Shown: one piece after another, positions 62,854 through 64,000 of the stretch
Numbering within the stretch: the stretch's first letter is position 1
How the letters are laid out: the number at the start of each line of letters is the position of its first letter
Source of the DNA: Archangium violaceum
GTDB taxonomy: Bacteria > Myxococcota > Myxococcia > Myxococcales > Myxococcaceae
Length of the DNA: 64,000 bases
NCBI RefSeq assembly: GCF_016887565.1
Contig: NZ_CP069396.1
Location: forward strand, 6,430,001 to 6,494,000
Direction of reading: 5' to 3'
The notes under the pieces: model-generated
Database searches by the model: none
What the model saw: only the letters and a program-made list of their open reading frames with translations
What the model was told of the DNA's origin: nothing
Made by a program: the position numbers and the translations under genes

Positions 62854-64000
62854 GCAGCTCCTACCGGTTGACCGGCCGCATCGAGGCCGGAGAGCTCGCC
62901 GAGCTGTACGAAGCCGTCCAGGAGCCGGGTGGCTTCAAGTTCGTCATCAAGCTCTTCCACCCCAAGACGTCCGATCCGCGCTACGCCACCGTGCTGGCCC
63001 AGACGTACAGCGTCCTCAACCCCCTGGGCTCCGAGGGCATCGTCCACGTCGTCGACCTGGGCTTCGTGAAGGATCGGCTCGCCGTGGTGCGCGAGGCGGT
63101 GGATGGCTACACCCTCGGCACCGCGCTGCAGCGGCTCAACACCAAGGAGGTCCTCCTCCCTCCGGCCATCGCGCTGCACCTCGTCATCCAGCTCCTCGAT
63201 GCCGTGGAGCGCGCCCACTCCGTTGGAGTCATCCACGGCGCCATCACCCCGGGCAACGTCCTGCTGTCGCGCGCCGGCCAGCCCCGGGTGGCCGACTTCG
63301 GGGCGCTCCGGGCGCTCCTGGAGGTGCCCCAGCTCAAGCGCGTCTTCGCCCACCGGGGCCGCGGCGCCTACCGCGCCCCCGAGGTGGGCCGGGGCGACCA
63401 CCCCGACGTGCTGGCCGACATCTATTCCATCGGCGCCATCGCCTACGAGCTGCTCACCCTGCGCGAGGCCGTCGTCCCGGATGGGGGCGTCAGCACCCGC
63501 CGCGCCGGTCTGCCCCCGCCCAGCCGCCTGGATCGCCGCATCCACGCCCGGTTGGATCCGATCATCCTGCGCGCGCTGGAGGGCATGTCCTCGCGGCGGT
63601 TCCGCTCGTGCGGCGAGTTCGCCAACGCGCTGCGCAACCACCTCGCCACCAACGGGGGCGTGCCCGGCCCCGAGGAGCTGCGCCGCTTCGTCTCCGAGCT
63701 CCTCCCCAACGAGGTGTCCGTCGGGGCGCTCGGCCCGGTGCCGTTCTCCGAGCGCTTCACGCTGACGCCCATCTCCGGTGTGTCGCTGGCGCAGGTGAAC
63801 GCGGACGCGCTGGAGAAGTCCGTGATGGTGCGGCCCTCCTTCAGCCCGGCCCTCAGCGACGCCGACACCATGGAGGCCCCGCCCGCCTTCGAGGACTACC
63901 GGCCCGAGCCCACCGTGGCGCCGGGGCCCGTGATGGATCGCAGCGTCCTCGACTCCACCCACATCTTCGGGCTGTCGAAGGAGGGCTCCGCCGAGGTCAC
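62850..64000 (+). CDS. Kinase-fold protein lacking the HRD aspartate (pseudokinase), partial at right edge
   Basis: The first 383 residues of a protein that continues past the window. The kinase fold spans residues 5-270: Lys34 in FVIKLFHP is kept, but the glycine loop is degenerate. The catalytic loop reads IHGAITPGN (129-136), with Ala131 in place of the essential Asp. DFG (149-151) and APE (176-178) are kept. From about 270 the sequence is Pro/Ser/Thr-rich (AFEDYRPEPTVAPGPV). ATP binding with no or weak phosphotransfer is expected. It starts inside the stop of the zinc-ribbon gene after GAGGAAGG. Confidence 0.85.
   Translation, partial: MSSSYRLTGRIEAGELAELYEAVQEPGGFKFVIKLFHPKTSDPRYATVLAQTYSVLNPLGSEGIVHVVDLGFVKDRLAVVREAVDGYTLGTALQRLNTKEVLLPPAIALHLVIQLLDAVERAHSVGVIHGAITPGNVLLSRAGQPRVADFGALRALLEVPQLKRVFAHRGRGAYRAPEVGRGDHPDVLADIYSIGAIAYELLTLREAVVPDGGVSTRRAGLPPPSRLDRRIHARLDPIILRALEGMSSRRFRSCGEFANALRNHLATNGGVPGPEELRRFVSELLPNEVSVGALGPVPFSERFTLTPISGVSLAQVNADALEKSVMVRPSFSPALSDADTMEAPPAFEDYRPEPTVAPGPVMDRSVLDSTHIFGLSKEGSAEV

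Overview
The window is about 64 kb of very GC-rich, densely coded DNA with strong third-position G/C. It has the gene content of a predatory, fruiting delta-proteobacterium (Myxococcota). The inference rests on several signs: five Hanks-kinase-fold proteins, a DUF2381 protein paired with a kinase, PEGA-domain and kinase/cyclase/ATPase fusions, many lipoproteins and secreted enzymes, and a GlgE pathway beside trehalose synthase. It is most like the Cystobacter/Archangium branch, but this is not proven from sequence alone. I saw no rRNA, tRNA, CRISPR array, insertion sequence or prophage. It looks like chromosomal backbone with accessory islands.

Layout. 1-7.5 kb: housekeeping and scattered genes (antiporter end, SlyD-type isomerase, UPF0178, Uma2), a secreted GH92 mannosidase, a duplicated Cys-rich secreted protein and a DUF2252 protein. 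7.5-15.7 kb: a JmjC/cupin protein divergent from a three-gene cassette, namely a short NdvB-like GT84 glucan synthase lacking the GH94 domain, a coupled NdvA-like ABC exporter and a secreted GH13 enzyme. 15.7-21.3 kb: a complete periplasmic molybdenum aldehyde oxidoreductase operon (paoABC plus XdhC-type chaperone plus MocA-like enzyme). 21.4-25.2 kb: kinase, DUF2381 and two convergent XRE regulators. 25.4-31.3 kb: flavin monooxygenase, Cys/Met gamma-family PLP enzyme, PEGA pseudokinase with repetitive linker, a 45-residue membrane peptide and a lone acyltransferase. 31.5-42.3 kb: kinase/cyclase/ATPase fusion, membrane-fused aldonolactone-oxidase-like flavoprotein coupled to a patatin lipoprotein, and a hybrid PAS/GAF histidine kinase. 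42.4-49.6 kb: glgE-treS-mak-glgB. 50-60.5 kb: small conserved proteins, PHP protein, lipoprotein/membrane pair, FmdB zinc ribbon, HTH protein, Fur, TlpA-like lipoprotein, FtsB, diguanylate cyclase, RsmJ-like methyltransferase and a duplicated pilin-like secreted protein. 60.7-64 kb: HAD 5'-nucleotidase divergent from a zinc-ribbon protein coupled to a pseudokinase that runs off the right edge.

How genes work together. Four-base start/stop overlaps (ATGA or GTGA) tie together the NdvB-like/ABC pair, paoB-paoC-paoD, kinase-DUF2381, oxidase-patatin, treS-mak-glgB, fur-tlpA and zinc ribbon-pseudokinase. The GlgE block should convert trehalose to maltose-1-phosphate and then to branched alpha-glucan. 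The Pao block should make and mature one periplasmic enzyme.

The best candidates for something undescribed are the GH94-less glucan synthase/exporter cassette, the pseudokinases (especially the HRD-less one coupled to a zinc-ribbon protein), and the membrane-fused oxidase/patatin pair. All functional calls come from reading motifs by eye; no database search was run.
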